A stretch of DNA of 64,000 nt from Alphaproteobacteria bacterium HT1-32 (GTDB taxonomy: Bacteria; Pseudomonadota; Alphaproteobacteria; Rhodospirillales; HT1-32), in assembly GCA_009649675.1 (NCBI GenBank), contig WJPL01000002.1:186001-250000 (forward strand), in the 5' to 3' direction. The notes beneath the pieces were generated by a model. That model was given only the letters and a program-made list of their open reading frames with translations. It made no database searches and had not been told where the DNA came from. Shown here piece by piece: positions 55,488-62,931 of this stretch; within the stretch, counting starts at the first letter, position 1; every line of letters begins with the position of its first letter. The position numbers and the translations under genes were made by a program.

Positions 55488-56003
55488 ATGGATATAACGG
55501 AGTTATCAGACGCGATGCATGGACCAGAGGGACAGCTTGCAACCGGTCGTGAAATCATTCCTGCGGAATGGACTGATTATAACGGCCATATGAATGTGGC
55601 TTATTATGTGGTCGCTTTTGACCGGGCGACAGATGCCTACAAGGATCAGGTGGGAATCGACAAGGGTTACCGGGAACGCACCCGGCACAGCACTTTTGCA
55701 GCGGAGTTGCATGTTGTCTATCTGCAGGAGGTCCGGGAAGGGGAAGAGGTCTATCTGACCACCTACCTGCTGGACTGGGATGCCAAGCGGCATCATTTCA
55801 TCCATTCCATGTGGCGGGCCAGCGACAATACGCTCTGCGCAACCATGGAAGTGATGTCATTGCATATTAATCTGGAAGCACGGAAGACAGCCCCCTGGCC
55901 GTCGGAAATATCAGAACGGCTGGCGGCTGTTCATGCTGAACATCAGGCATTGCCCCGCCCGGAACAGGCCGGTCGAAAGGCCAGCCTGCAGCGACGGGGA
56001 TAA
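55488..56003 (+). CDS. Hotdog thioesterase family protein
   Basis: The ATG at 55488 gives 171 residues; an upstream start at 55449 is possible but its leader is not conserved-looking. The motif IPAEWTDYNGHMNVAYYVVAF near the N-terminus is the 4-hydroxybenzoyl-CoA/betainyl-CoA thioesterase type, with the aspartate and asparagine of the active-site turn. HSTFAAELHVVYLQEVREGE is the second family segment. It hydrolyses an acyl-CoA; substrate unknown. The gene is divergent from the lipid operon. Confidence 0.83.
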   Translation: MDITELSDAMHGPEGQLATGREIIPAEWTDYNGHMNVAYYVVAFDRATDAYKDQVGIDKGYRERTRHSTFAAELHVVYLQEVREGEEVYLTTYLLDWDAKRHHFIHSMWRASDNTLCATMEVMSLHINLEARKTAPWPSEISERLAAVHAEHQALPRPEQAGRKASLQRRG

Positions 56004-56007
56004 GGTA

Positions 56008-56220
56008 TCAGCCGAGAATCCGGAGCACGTTGTGCTTTACATCTTCGCGGGTAAGACCCTGTGCGGCCAGATCGGCGTCAGACAGGGTTGAGTAATCTTC
56101 CATGTAATCGGCGGCTGCGGTGGCCCGGCTGAGCGAGTCAACAAAGTCAGCGATGGCCTGAAACGGTGCTGCAAGAACATGGAGCAGTGTGTGTGAGTGG
56201 ATCGAGAGGGCTGTTTGCAT
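56008..56220 (-). CDS. DUF1127-like small protein
   Basis: This 70-residue protein ends with YSTLSDADLAAQGLTREDVK, a form of the DUF1127 core (LSDxxLxDIGLxRxDI). DUF1127 proteins are small stress-associated proteins in alphaproteobacteria, and some bind RNA. A GGAGAA ribosome site lies in front of the ATG (minus strand). It converges with the thioesterase gene, 4 nt apart. Confidence 0.7.
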   Translation of the reverse strand: MQTALSIHSHTLLHVLAAPFQAIADFVDSLSRATAAADYMEDYSTLSDADLAAQGLTREDVKHNVLRILG

Positions 56221-56332
56221 GATTATTCTCCTTCAATGCCAACACCCTAACCGGCAATATTGCGGTGCACCATAGATTATGTGGCAATGCAGCATTGCGA
56301 TCTGTGCATATGTTGGAAAAGACCCCGTGAGG

Positions 56333-56821
56333 TCAGGAGAAGCGGCGAACGCCTTCACGCAGAGCCAGGACAATCTGCTGTTCCGTCGTGCCACCGGGGC
56401 CGTCCATATGACGGGACAGCACCAGATAGAGCATATCGACATGCAGACCGACGAGATCGTACTGCTTCGTCGTCAGTTCTGTCCGCCCTGTCAGGAAATC
56501 ATGCAGGGACTTTGCCATGGCTGTCATCAGCGGATAGTTGAAAGATCCGCCGAGGGATTTGATGTCATAGGCTGCCCGCAGGGCTGACTGAATGAAGATG
56601 GCGACATCATCCCGGTGTGCCCGTGCGTAGCCAAGATCAGAACGCAGCTTTTTCAGCAGGCTGGCGGCTTCCACGACAAATTCATCCCGACTGGCCTGAA
56701 TCACCGATTCCAGTTCATCAAGTTCCGCCGGAGTCATGGCGATATCAAAGCCGTTCTTCGTGTTTACCGACTTCTGTTTCAGCTCTTGCTGAGCCGGAAT
56801 GACCTGTACATTACGCGCCAT
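56333..56821 (-). CDS. Hpt-like domain protein lacking the phospho-histidine
   Basis: The 162-residue helical protein contains AAYDIKSLGGSFNYPL (Tyr85 to Lys88 onward). In histidine phosphotransfer domains the same place reads HxxKGxxGxxG, for example AHDIKGxGGSFGYPL. Lys88 and the Gly-Gly-Ser turn remain, but the histidine is tyrosine (codon TAT) and the next glycine is serine. It follows the response regulator gene by 11 nt and should be cotranscribed. Without the histidine it cannot relay phosphate in the usual way. An anti- or docking role is possible (inference). Confidence 0.65.
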   Translation of the reverse strand: MARNVQVIPAQQELKQKSVNTKNGFDIAMTPAELDELESVIQASRDEFVVEAASLLKKLRSDLGYARAHRDDVAIFIQSALRAAYDIKSLGGSFNYPLMTAMAKSLHDFLTGRTELTTKQYDLVGLHVDMLYLVLSRHMDGPGGTTEQQIVLALREGVRRFS

Positions 56822-56832
56822 GTCTTCTGATC

Positions 56833-57306
56833 CTAACTCCGCCGTTCGTCGCCGTCATAGGGCATGGTCTTGCGCCGTCTGTCGGGACCGAAATAGCTGG
56901 GTGCATTGATAAAGCATCGGGGGCGGGCAATGACCGAGACAAGTCGGGCATAAAACCCCTTGGCCGTAAAGGGCTTGGCCAGAAATTCGGTTACCCCGTT
57001 GTCGCGTGCATCGGCGACAAAGGGTTCTTCAGAGTGACCGGTCAGCATGATGACTGGTAAAAAGCGATTTGGCGAGGCAGAGGAGTTCCGGAGAAGGTCG
57101 AGGAACTCGACGCCGGTCATCGATTCCATTTGCCATTCTGTGATCAGGACATCCGTATTCTGTTTTTTGATCAAAGAAAGGGCTTCATCGGGGTTTCGTG
57201 TAACCTCAATGTTTGTCGCGCCGAGATAGCGCAAGGTATCTCCCACCATCTTGATCGACAGTTTATTGTCGTCGACGATGAGAAAACTGACCCTGCTGAA
57301 GTCAAT
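56833..57306 (-). CDS. Response regulator receiver protein with Glu at the phospho-site
   Basis: The receiver domain reads SFLIVDDNKLSIKMVGD, then DVLITEWQMESMTGVEF, VIMLTGHS and FLAKPF. Asp12, Asp13, Thr89 and Lys111 are kept, but the phospho-acceptor position 57 is Glu (codon GAA). The conserved Asp pair lies upstream of the first ATG (57249), and the frame has no ATG, GTG or TTG before a stop, so an ATT at 57306 (IDFSRVSFLIVDDN) is the likely start, giving 157 residues. The C-terminal tail FGPDRRRKTMPYDGDERR is basic-acidic and typical of such proteins in alphaproteobacteria. Confidence 0.75.
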   Translation of the reverse strand: MDFSRVSFLIVDDNKLSIKMVGDTLRYLGATNIEVTRNPDEALSLIKKQNTDVLITEWQMESMTGVEFLDLLRNSSASPNRFLPVIMLTGHSEEPFVADARDNGVTEFLAKPFTAKGFYARLVSVIARPRCFINAPSYFGPDRRRKTMPYDGDERRS

Positions 57307-57512
57307 CTTCTGTTTAATAAGCCTGTCTCCCGATGACGTCAGGCCCCGCCCCCAAAGCGTAGCCTGACTTTATCGACTGAAACTGAGTGAGTAAAGCAGT
57401 GTAGTCGGTCAGGAATGTCCGACAAAACATATAAAAACAGAGGGTTAGGGCTGTCCTGAATATCCCGCTCCGGAAATCGTGATCCAGGGAATAAGTTTTG
57501 TTCCGGAACGAA

Positions 57513-57539
57513 AACAGGCCCGCCACTGGCGAGCCTGTT
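57513..57539 (-). terminator. Terminator of rpmB
   Basis: On the minus strand, 20 nt behind the rpmB stop, AACAGGC pairs with GCCTGTT and is followed by TTTTC-type bases. The stretch 57307-57559 contains this hairpin and otherwise no gene; the 70-codon frame at 57314-57526 is not protein-like. Confidence 0.75.
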
Positions 57540-57559
57540 CTGGCAATCAGTAGAAGCGA

Positions 57560-57856
57560 TCAGGCTGCGGCGGCAGCTTCCGTCGCTTTGCGAATGCGCT
57601 TTTTCAGACGACGCAGATTGTCATCCAGCTTTGCATCAGCGGTATCCAGAATAAAGGCGTCGATGCCGCCTTTATGTTCAATCGAACGAATGGTTGAGAC
57701 GGCAACGCGCACACGAACCAGTTCTTTCAGAATTTCGCTGAAAAATGAAATGACCTGCAGGTTCGGCAGGAACCGGCGGCGGGTCTTGTTGTTCGCATGG
57801 CTGACGTTATTGCCTGTCAGCACGCCTTTGCCTGTGAGGTTGCAACGACGCGACAT
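57560..57856 (-). CDS. rpmB: 50S ribosomal protein L28
   Basis: The ATG at 57856 with AAGGAG 6 nt upstream gives 98 residues: [20 protein letters not shown] followed by [13 protein letters not shown], the L28 signature. Length and basic composition fit the alphaproteobacterial protein, which binds 23S rRNA in the large subunit. The frame continues 14 codons upstream, but the ribosome site fixes the start. It is a single gene with its own promoter and terminator. Confidence 0.97.
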   Translation of the reverse strand: MSRRCNLTGKGVLTGNNVSHANNKTRRRFLPNLQVISFFSEILKELVRVRVAVSTIRSIEHKGGIDAFILDTADAKLDDNLRRLKKRIRKATEAAAAA

Positions 57857-57909
57857 TGCGATCTCCTTAAAAAACGATGATGAGCGGATGAACCGCAAAA
57901 CGAGCAGGG

Positions 57910-57938
57910 GTTCTAAGGCGCGGTCAGGCGGCTGTCAA
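57910..57938 (-). promoter_or_regulatory. Housekeeping promoter of rpmB
   Basis: On the minus strand TTGACA (57938-57933) is followed after 17 nt by TAGAAC (57915-57910), a good sigma-70 match, about 54 nt before the start codon. Confidence 0.7.
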
Positions 57939-57951
57939 GCTGTCCGGGAGA

Positions 57952-58251
57952 TCAATGACGTGTTTGTCCGTTGCCGGGATCAAGAAATGCCTGTTCCGCG
58001 ATAGCACGGAGTTTTTGCCGTTCTTCTTCCGTCAGGCTGTCGAGGCTGGATTGCCTGGCCCTGTGGACTGACATGGCATTGCGGATAACGGCCCGGCGAT
58101 CAAGGTCATCCTGAGACGGCATGCGAAATACCTCGACCTCGACATCCGGTGTCGGCGGGACTTTTGCGGGAACGGTTCCCGCTGTTGCCTCAGCCGGGGC
58201 TTCGATATCTTTCAGCCCGAGCAGTTTTCCAATGAGTTTTCCAAAGCTCAA
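57952..58251 (-). CDS. Small acidic-proline protein, unknown function
   Basis: The 99-residue product starts at TTG 58251 (MSFGKLIGKLLGLKDIEAPA). It has a short amphipathic N-terminus, a proline/alanine linker (TVPAKVPPTPDVEVEVF) and a helical C-terminus (LDSLTEEERQKLRAIAEQAF). There is no clear signal or membrane segment. I do not recognise a family. It shares an operator-like intergenic region with the divergent gene at 58381 and ends just upstream of the rpmB promoter. Confidence 0.55.
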   Translation of the reverse strand: MSFGKLIGKLLGLKDIEAPAEATAGTVPAKVPPTPDVEVEVFRMPSQDDLDRRAVIRNAMSVHRARQSSLDSLTEEERQKLRAIAEQAFLDPGNGQTRH

Positions 58252-58271
58252 CAGACTATCCCGAAAATTTT

Positions 58272-58289
58272 CCGTACAACGTCGTACGG
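58272..58289. promoter_or_regulatory. Palindrome CCGTAC-N6-GTACGG
   Basis: A perfect 6-6-6 inverted repeat lies in the divergent intergenic region between two small unknown genes. It may be an operator or a hairpin. A second dyad is 22 nt further on. Confidence 0.4.
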
Positions 58290-58310
58290 TGATTGAACTG
58301 TAGCATTTGC

Positions 58311-58326
58311 CGTGAATAATTTCACG
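58311..58326. promoter_or_regulatory. Palindrome CGTGAA-TAAT-TTCACG
   Basis: A perfect 16-bp palindrome with an AT centre lies 55 nt upstream of the ATG at 58381. Shape and size suit a repressor site for a helix-turn-helix dimer. It is the second dyad in this region. Confidence 0.45.
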
Positions 58327-58380
58327 TTATGCTTGGCAGAAATAAATCTTGCCGGATTCACGAATGCGGAGACGATCAGA

Positions 58381-58644
58381 ATGAAATTCAGGGCAGCACT
58401 TCTCAACTTTGATGGCAGCGATATTGTTGTCTGTCAGGTGACCCAGAAAACGATTGATGACCTTGAGGCCGCGAAAAATGCGATTCGGTACTTTCAGGCA
58501 CTGTTCCCCGGTCGCAAGACGATCATAACGGCCGAAGATGATTATGGTCGCTGGATCTATCTGGGGAACCGGGAGATTTGCGAAGCGCTGAACGATTTCG
58601 ATATTGCTGACGACGACTGGGAGACCTACGAAGTCGAGAACTGA
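58381..58644 (+). CDS. Small protein, unknown function
   Basis: The ATG at 58381 behind GGAG (9 nt) gives 87 residues: KFRAALLNFDGSDIVVCQVT at the start, then EAAKNAIRYFQALFPGRKTI and a very acidic end with DDYGRWIYLGNREICEALND. An in-frame start at 58312 runs through the palindrome and is unlikely. It looks like a compact alpha/beta protein with an acidic tail. I do not recognise it. Confidence 0.55.
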   Translation: MKFRAALLNFDGSDIVVCQVTQKTIDDLEAAKNAIRYFQALFPGRKTIITAEDDYGRWIYLGNREICEALNDFDIADDDWETYEVEN

Positions 58645-58660
58645 GTATCTGTGACCTTCG

Positions 58661-59359
58661 CTAGGTGATAATCCAGTCTTTCAGAATGCCGGTTACCTCT
58701 TCCGGGCGTTCCATCGGTGTCAGATGGCCAGCCGTCTCAACAACATGCAGGCTGGCCCCCGGAATTGCCGCCGCAATTTCTTCATTCCAGGGCAACGGTG
58801 TTGCCTTGTCCTGCCGGCCACAGATGACCACAGTCGGAATGCTGATCCCTGGCAGCAGGTCACGCCTGTCAGAGCGGCTCATGATCGCTTTCTGTTGCCG
58901 GATGTAGGTCTCCAGCCCGACACGCTCTGCCATCGCGTCAAAGGCCTGCATAAGCCCGGCATCATCATGCCGGGACGGATGGATATAGGCATCAAGCGAT
59001 TGCTGCTTGATGGCGTTGAAATCGCCACCGGCAGCGGAGGCCAGAAAATTACGCCGCCATGCCATGCGGTCGGCATCATCCGCCCGTGCGGTCGTGTCCA
59101 GCAGGGCGAGGTGAGTCAGCCGCTCCGGGGCAAAGGACAGAATTTCAAAAGCGCAGTAGCCGCCCATCGACAGTCCGGCGAGGGCAAACCGCTCCGGGGC
59201 ATTGTCGAGAACCCGGCGCGCCATCGTGTGAATGTCTTCATCGGAACGGGTATCGCCGACAATGATATCTGCATGATCGGCCAGATGATCTGTCTGGTGC
59301 TGCCAGAGAGCATCATCGTTCAGCAGCCCTGCCAGCAGGACAAGTGTGGGTTTTGCCAT
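58661..59359 (-). CDS. Alpha/beta hydrolase
   Basis: The 232-residue protein has LVLLAGLLNDDALW (oxyanion loop region), the nucleophile elbow GLSMGGYCA, the acid in VICGRQDKATPL and the histidine in ETAGHLTPMERPEEV. That is a complete catalytic triad. No lipid or metabolite specificity can be read. It lies 2 nt behind the GNAT-nitrilase gene on the same strand and is probably cotranscribed. Confidence 0.88.
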   Translation of the reverse strand: MAKPTLVLLAGLLNDDALWQHQTDHLADHADIIVGDTRSDEDIHTMARRVLDNAPERFALAGLSMGGYCAFEILSFAPERLTHLALLDTTARADDADRMAWRRNFLASAAGGDFNAIKQQSLDAYIHPSRHDDAGLMQAFDAMAERVGLETYIRQQKAIMSRSDRRDLLPGISIPTVVICGRQDKATPLPWNEEIAAAIPGASLHVVETAGHLTPMERPEEVTGILKDWIIT

Positions 59360-59361
59360 GA

Positions 59362-60945
59362 TCAGACCTCGATAACTTCTTCACCATCATCCCAGCGGAC
59401 GCGATACAGGTCGGTGCGTCTGTTATCCCAGTTCTGGGTTGTGCCGCGGTCCTTGTGCTGACGTAACAGATCAAGGCTGAGATCATGGATGATCATCATC
59501 TCTGTGTTCGGCGTGCATTCCGCGGCGATACCGTCACGGTCGAAGGCGATGTCGGAAGGGGTGAGGATGCAGGATTGGGCATAATGCATGTCCGCAGCCT
59601 CGACATTCGGCAGGTTTCCGATGGCGCCGGCCATGGCGATATAGATTTCATTCTCGACACAGCGGGCCTGTGCGCAGTAGCGCACCCGCATATGGCCGGA
59701 ACGCATATCTGTGTTGTAGGGCACGAACATGATCGTTGCGCCTTTTTCGGCGGCTACACGGGTCATTTCCGGAAATTCGATGTCATAGCAGATCGATATG
59801 CCGATCTTGCCGCGGTCCGTATCAAAGACACGTACCTTGTCGCCGGCGCTGACGCCCCACCATTTGGCTTCTGACGGGGTGATATGGACCTTGTACTGCT
59901 TGTCGATGGTGCCGTCGCGGCGGAACAGAAAAGCGACGTTATAGAGCTTGTCGTCCTCGATCATCAGATGTGTACCGCCGATGATATTGACGTTGTAACG
60001 CAGAGCCAGGTCGGCAAACAGATCAAGGTAACGGTCGGTATAGCGATCCAGTTTCCGCGCCGCCTTTGCCGGGTTTGGTTCCTTGTACAATCCCATCAGC
60101 TGGGTTGTGAGAAGCTCCGGAAAGACGACAAAATCACTGCGATAGTCTGAGGAGGTATCGACGAAATACTCAACCTGACGCGCAAAATCGACGAACTTCT
60201 TGATTGGTCGCATCTGATACTGAACGACACAGATACGAACGATCCCGCTGTCCGCGACGCTGGCCTTGTCCATCATGTAGTCGGGGTTCTGCCAGACCAT
60301 CAGGGTGGCATGTCCCATCGATTCGACATCTTCGGGAAGATAGTTCCTCAGCACCTGATTGAATTCGAAGCCGTTTGACAGCTGGGCGGTCAATACGGGG
60401 TCGGTGAGGGTGCGTGAATGAACCTGTTCGCAATACTCTTCCGGCGACATTTCCTCGGCATAATTGCAGTAGCCGGGGATGCGTCCGCCGATAATCATGC
60501 CTTTCAGATTAAGCCGGGTAACAACAAGCTTGCGGGCATCATACAGACGGCGCGCCAGTTTCTGGCCCCGGAAGTCCGGGTTTACCGCAATATCAATGCC
60601 GTACAGATATTCACCTTTCGGATCGTGGTTGCCAATCAGCCCGTCATCGGCAACTTCGTTGAAGGTATGCTGGCGGATGACCTGTTCTTCATTGACGATC
60701 AGGCTGGCGGAGACAGCGATCAGCTTGCCTTCGAACTCCACCCCGATCTGACCGGCTGAGAACCGTTTCAGCTGAGCCAGAAAATGCTCCCGCTCCCAAT
60801 GGGGAATATCTTCGCCGAAGGCAGATTTCTGCACGGCGACGACGCTTTCGTAGTCACTCTGGCGCAGGCGCCGGACATGCATTTTCTTCTCAAACTTCTT
60901 CAGAAGCGTCTTGTTGGTTTCGTGACTGCTCTTGCGCTTGGTCAT
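59362..60945 (-). CDS. GNAT acetyltransferase fused to carbon-nitrogen hydrolase
   Basis: The ATG at 60945, 16 nt behind the ABC gene stop, gives 527 residues; the frame to 61257 lies inside the ABC gene. Residues about 20-215 form a GNAT domain (VRRLRQSDYESVVAVQKSAF, YGIDIAVNPDFRGQKLARRL). From about 240 a nitrilase-superfamily domain follows with the catalytic triad: Glu in FVVFPELLTTQL, Lys in YKVHITPSE and Cys in GISICYDIEFPEMTRVAAEK. The two activities would acylate an amine and hydrolyse an amide or nitrile, perhaps of one molecule. Substrate unknown. Confidence 0.87.
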   Translation of the reverse strand: MTKRKSSHETNKTLLKKFEKKMHVRRLRQSDYESVVAVQKSAFGEDIPHWEREHFLAQLKRFSAGQIGVEFEGKLIAVSASLIVNEEQVIRQHTFNEVADDGLIGNHDPKGEYLYGIDIAVNPDFRGQKLARRLYDARKLVVTRLNLKGMIIGGRIPGYCNYAEEMSPEEYCEQVHSRTLTDPVLTAQLSNGFEFNQVLRNYLPEDVESMGHATLMVWQNPDYMMDKASVADSGIVRICVVQYQMRPIKKFVDFARQVEYFVDTSSDYRSDFVVFPELLTTQLMGLYKEPNPAKAARKLDRYTDRYLDLFADLALRYNVNIIGGTHLMIEDDKLYNVAFLFRRDGTIDKQYKVHITPSEAKWWGVSAGDKVRVFDTDRGKIGISICYDIEFPEMTRVAAEKGATIMFVPYNTDMRSGHMRVRYCAQARCVENEIYIAMAGAIGNLPNVEAADMHYAQSCILTPSDIAFDRDGIAAECTPNTEMMIIHDLSLDLLRQHKDRGTTQNWDNRRTDLYRVRWDDGEEVIEV

Positions 60946-60961
60946 AATCCGATGGCTTTCT

Positions 60962-62818
60962 TCAGGTGGGGCGGAGCGCACCGTCTGCGATGGCTCCTGC
61001 CAGGGTTTTTTCGGCTTCTGCGGCTTCCTGCTGGCGGCGCCACATTTTTGCGTAAACGCCGTCTGTTTCCAGCAGTTCGCTATGTGCTCCGCGTTCAACG
61101 ATGCGTCCGGCTTCCAGCACCAGTATTTCATCTGAATCAATGATGGTGGAGAGCCGGTGGGCAATAACAAGTGTTGTCCGGTTCGCTGATACTTCGCGCA
61201 ACGATGCCTGAATTTCCCGTTCGGTCTGGCTGTCGAGAGCGGATGTCGCCTCGTCAAACAACAGAATATCCGGTTTCTTCAGAATGGTTCGGGCAATCGC
61301 GACGCGCTGTTTTTCACCGCCGGACAGTTTCAGTCCCCGCTCGCCGACCTTCGTGTCATAGCCTTCTGGCAGGCTGCTGACGAAATCGTGGATGCGGGCC
61401 AGTCTGGCTGCTTCCTCCACTTCTTCCCGGCTGGCGGCTGGGCGACCGTAGGCGATATTATAGTAGATGCTGTCATTAAACAGCACTGTATCCTGCGGCA
61501 CGATTCCAATTGTGGCCCGCAGGCTTTTCTGTGTGATGTCGCGGATGTCCTGACCGTCAATTGTCACCACGCCGCCATCCACGTCGTAGAATCGGAACAG
61601 GATGCGGGAGATGGTGGATTTTCCGGCACCACTGGGGCCGACAATCGCGGTGGTCCTGCCCGCGGGGACGATGAAATCAACACCATGCAGTATCTGCCGA
61701 TTGCTCTCATAGGAGAACGTGACGTTCCGGAAGGCCACTTCGCCGCCGCTGACAGTCAGTGCAGGTGCATCCGGTTTGTCCGATATCTCCGCATCTTCGC
61801 GCAGCAGACTGAACATGGACTCCATGTCGGCCAGTGACTGTTTGATTTCGCGATAGACGAACCCAAGGAAATTCAGCGGCAGATAAAGCTGGATCAGATA
61901 GGTGTTCACCAGCACGAAATCGCCAACCGTCATTGTGCCATCAGCGACTCCCTGACCGGCCAGGATCATCACCACCGTCAGGCCAACGGCGATGATCGCC
62001 CCCTGACCGATATTGACCAGCGCCAGCGAGGTATTGCTGAGGACCGAGGCATGTTCATAGTCCCGAAGGGAGGCGTCGAAGCGGCGGGCTTCATGCTCTT
62101 CATTGCCGAAATATTTTACGGTCTCGAAATTGAGCAGAGAATCAATGGCCTTGGTATTGGCTTCCGAGTCCTTTTCGTTCATCCGGCGCCGGAACTTGAT
62201 CCGCCATTCCGTCACGACCAGCGTGTAGGCGATGTAGGCCATGATCGTCAGAAAGGTGACGATGGCGAAGGAAATATCATACAGCCAGATCAGAATGCCG
62301 CAGACCATCAGCACTTCCAGCAGGGTCGGCAGGATATTGAACAGCATGAAGCGAAGCAGGAAGTCGATCCCCTTCACGCCGCGTTCAATGGCCCGGCTGA
62401 CGCCGCCGGTCTGACGTTCGAGATGGAAGCGGAGCGCGAGAGCGTGAAGATGCTCAAAGGTTTTCAGAGCGGATTGCCGAATGGCCCGTGCGGCAACTTT
62501 GGCAAAGAAGAAATCCCGCATTTCGCCGAAAGCCAGCGCCAGTACCCGGGCCACTCCATAGCCGATAATCAGCAGCACAGGCACAGCGAGAATTGTGGTT
62601 ACGCCGGCAGCGGGACTGAGCTGGTCGACCGCTTCCTTGTACAGCATCGGCGTATAGACGTTGGCGACCTTGGCGATGGCCAGCAGCGACAGGGCCACCA
62701 CGACCCGCAGCCGCAGTTCGAACGAGTCCTTGGGCCAGAGGTAAGGCAGCAGCGTCCGTATGGTCTGCAGATCATTCCGGGGGCGTTTGTCGCCGGTATC
62801 AGGGCGAGGGGGTGACAT
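60962..62818 (-). CDS. ABC exporter of the Atm1/heavy-metal type
   Basis: The ATG at 62818 gives 618 residues. The N-terminal half is a six-helix exporter domain ([16 protein letters not shown] is characteristic of the ATM1/HMT branch). The C-terminal half has Walker [10 protein letters not shown], the signature [13 protein letters not shown], Walker [13 protein letters not shown] and the switch [12 protein letters not shown] segment (VIAHRLSTI). Bacterial Atm1-like exporters move glutathione conjugates or metal-glutathione complexes. It is the first of three genes (with the GNAT-nitrilase and hydrolase genes) on the minus strand. Confidence 0.9.
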   Translation of the reverse strand: MSPPRPDTGDKRPRNDLQTIRTLLPYLWPKDSFELRLRVVVALSLLAIAKVANVYTPMLYKEAVDQLSPAAGVTTILAVPVLLIIGYGVARVLALAFGEMRDFFFAKVAARAIRQSALKTFEHLHALALRFHLERQTGGVSRAIERGVKGIDFLLRFMLFNILPTLLEVLMVCGILIWLYDISFAIVTFLTIMAYIAYTLVVTEWRIKFRRRMNEKDSEANTKAIDSLLNFETVKYFGNEEHEARRFDASLRDYEHASVLSNTSLALVNIGQGAIIAVGLTVVMILAGQGVADGTMTVGDFVLVNTYLIQLYLPLNFLGFVYREIKQSLADMESMFSLLREDAEISDKPDAPALTVSGGEVAFRNVTFSYESNRQILHGVDFIVPAGRTTAIVGPSGAGKSTISRILFRFYDVDGGVVTIDGQDIRDITQKSLRATIGIVPQDTVLFNDSIYYNIAYGRPAASREEVEEAARLARIHDFVSSLPEGYDTKVGERGLKLSGGEKQRVAIARTILKKPDILLFDEATSALDSQTEREIQASLREVSANRTTLVIAHRLSTIIDSDEILVLEAGRIVERGAHSELLETDGVYAKMWRRQQEAAEAEKTLAGAIADGALRPT

Positions 62819-62931
62819 ATGGAACTGAGCCGTTGTTCTTGATGGTTCGGGGCATGTGGGGATTACCGGCCACGGGCACAATCAGAACGCCCGAATGGAC
62901 GGTCACGTCCGGGGCGCCCGTCAGACGACCC

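Noticed and set aside
57314..57526. 70-codon minus-strand frame between rpmB and the response regulator
   Set aside because: It includes the rpmB terminator, has no ribosome site and no protein-like pattern.
60946..61257. N-terminal extension of the GNAT-nitrilase protein
   Set aside because: It lies inside the ABC exporter gene in another frame and shows no GNAT similarity.
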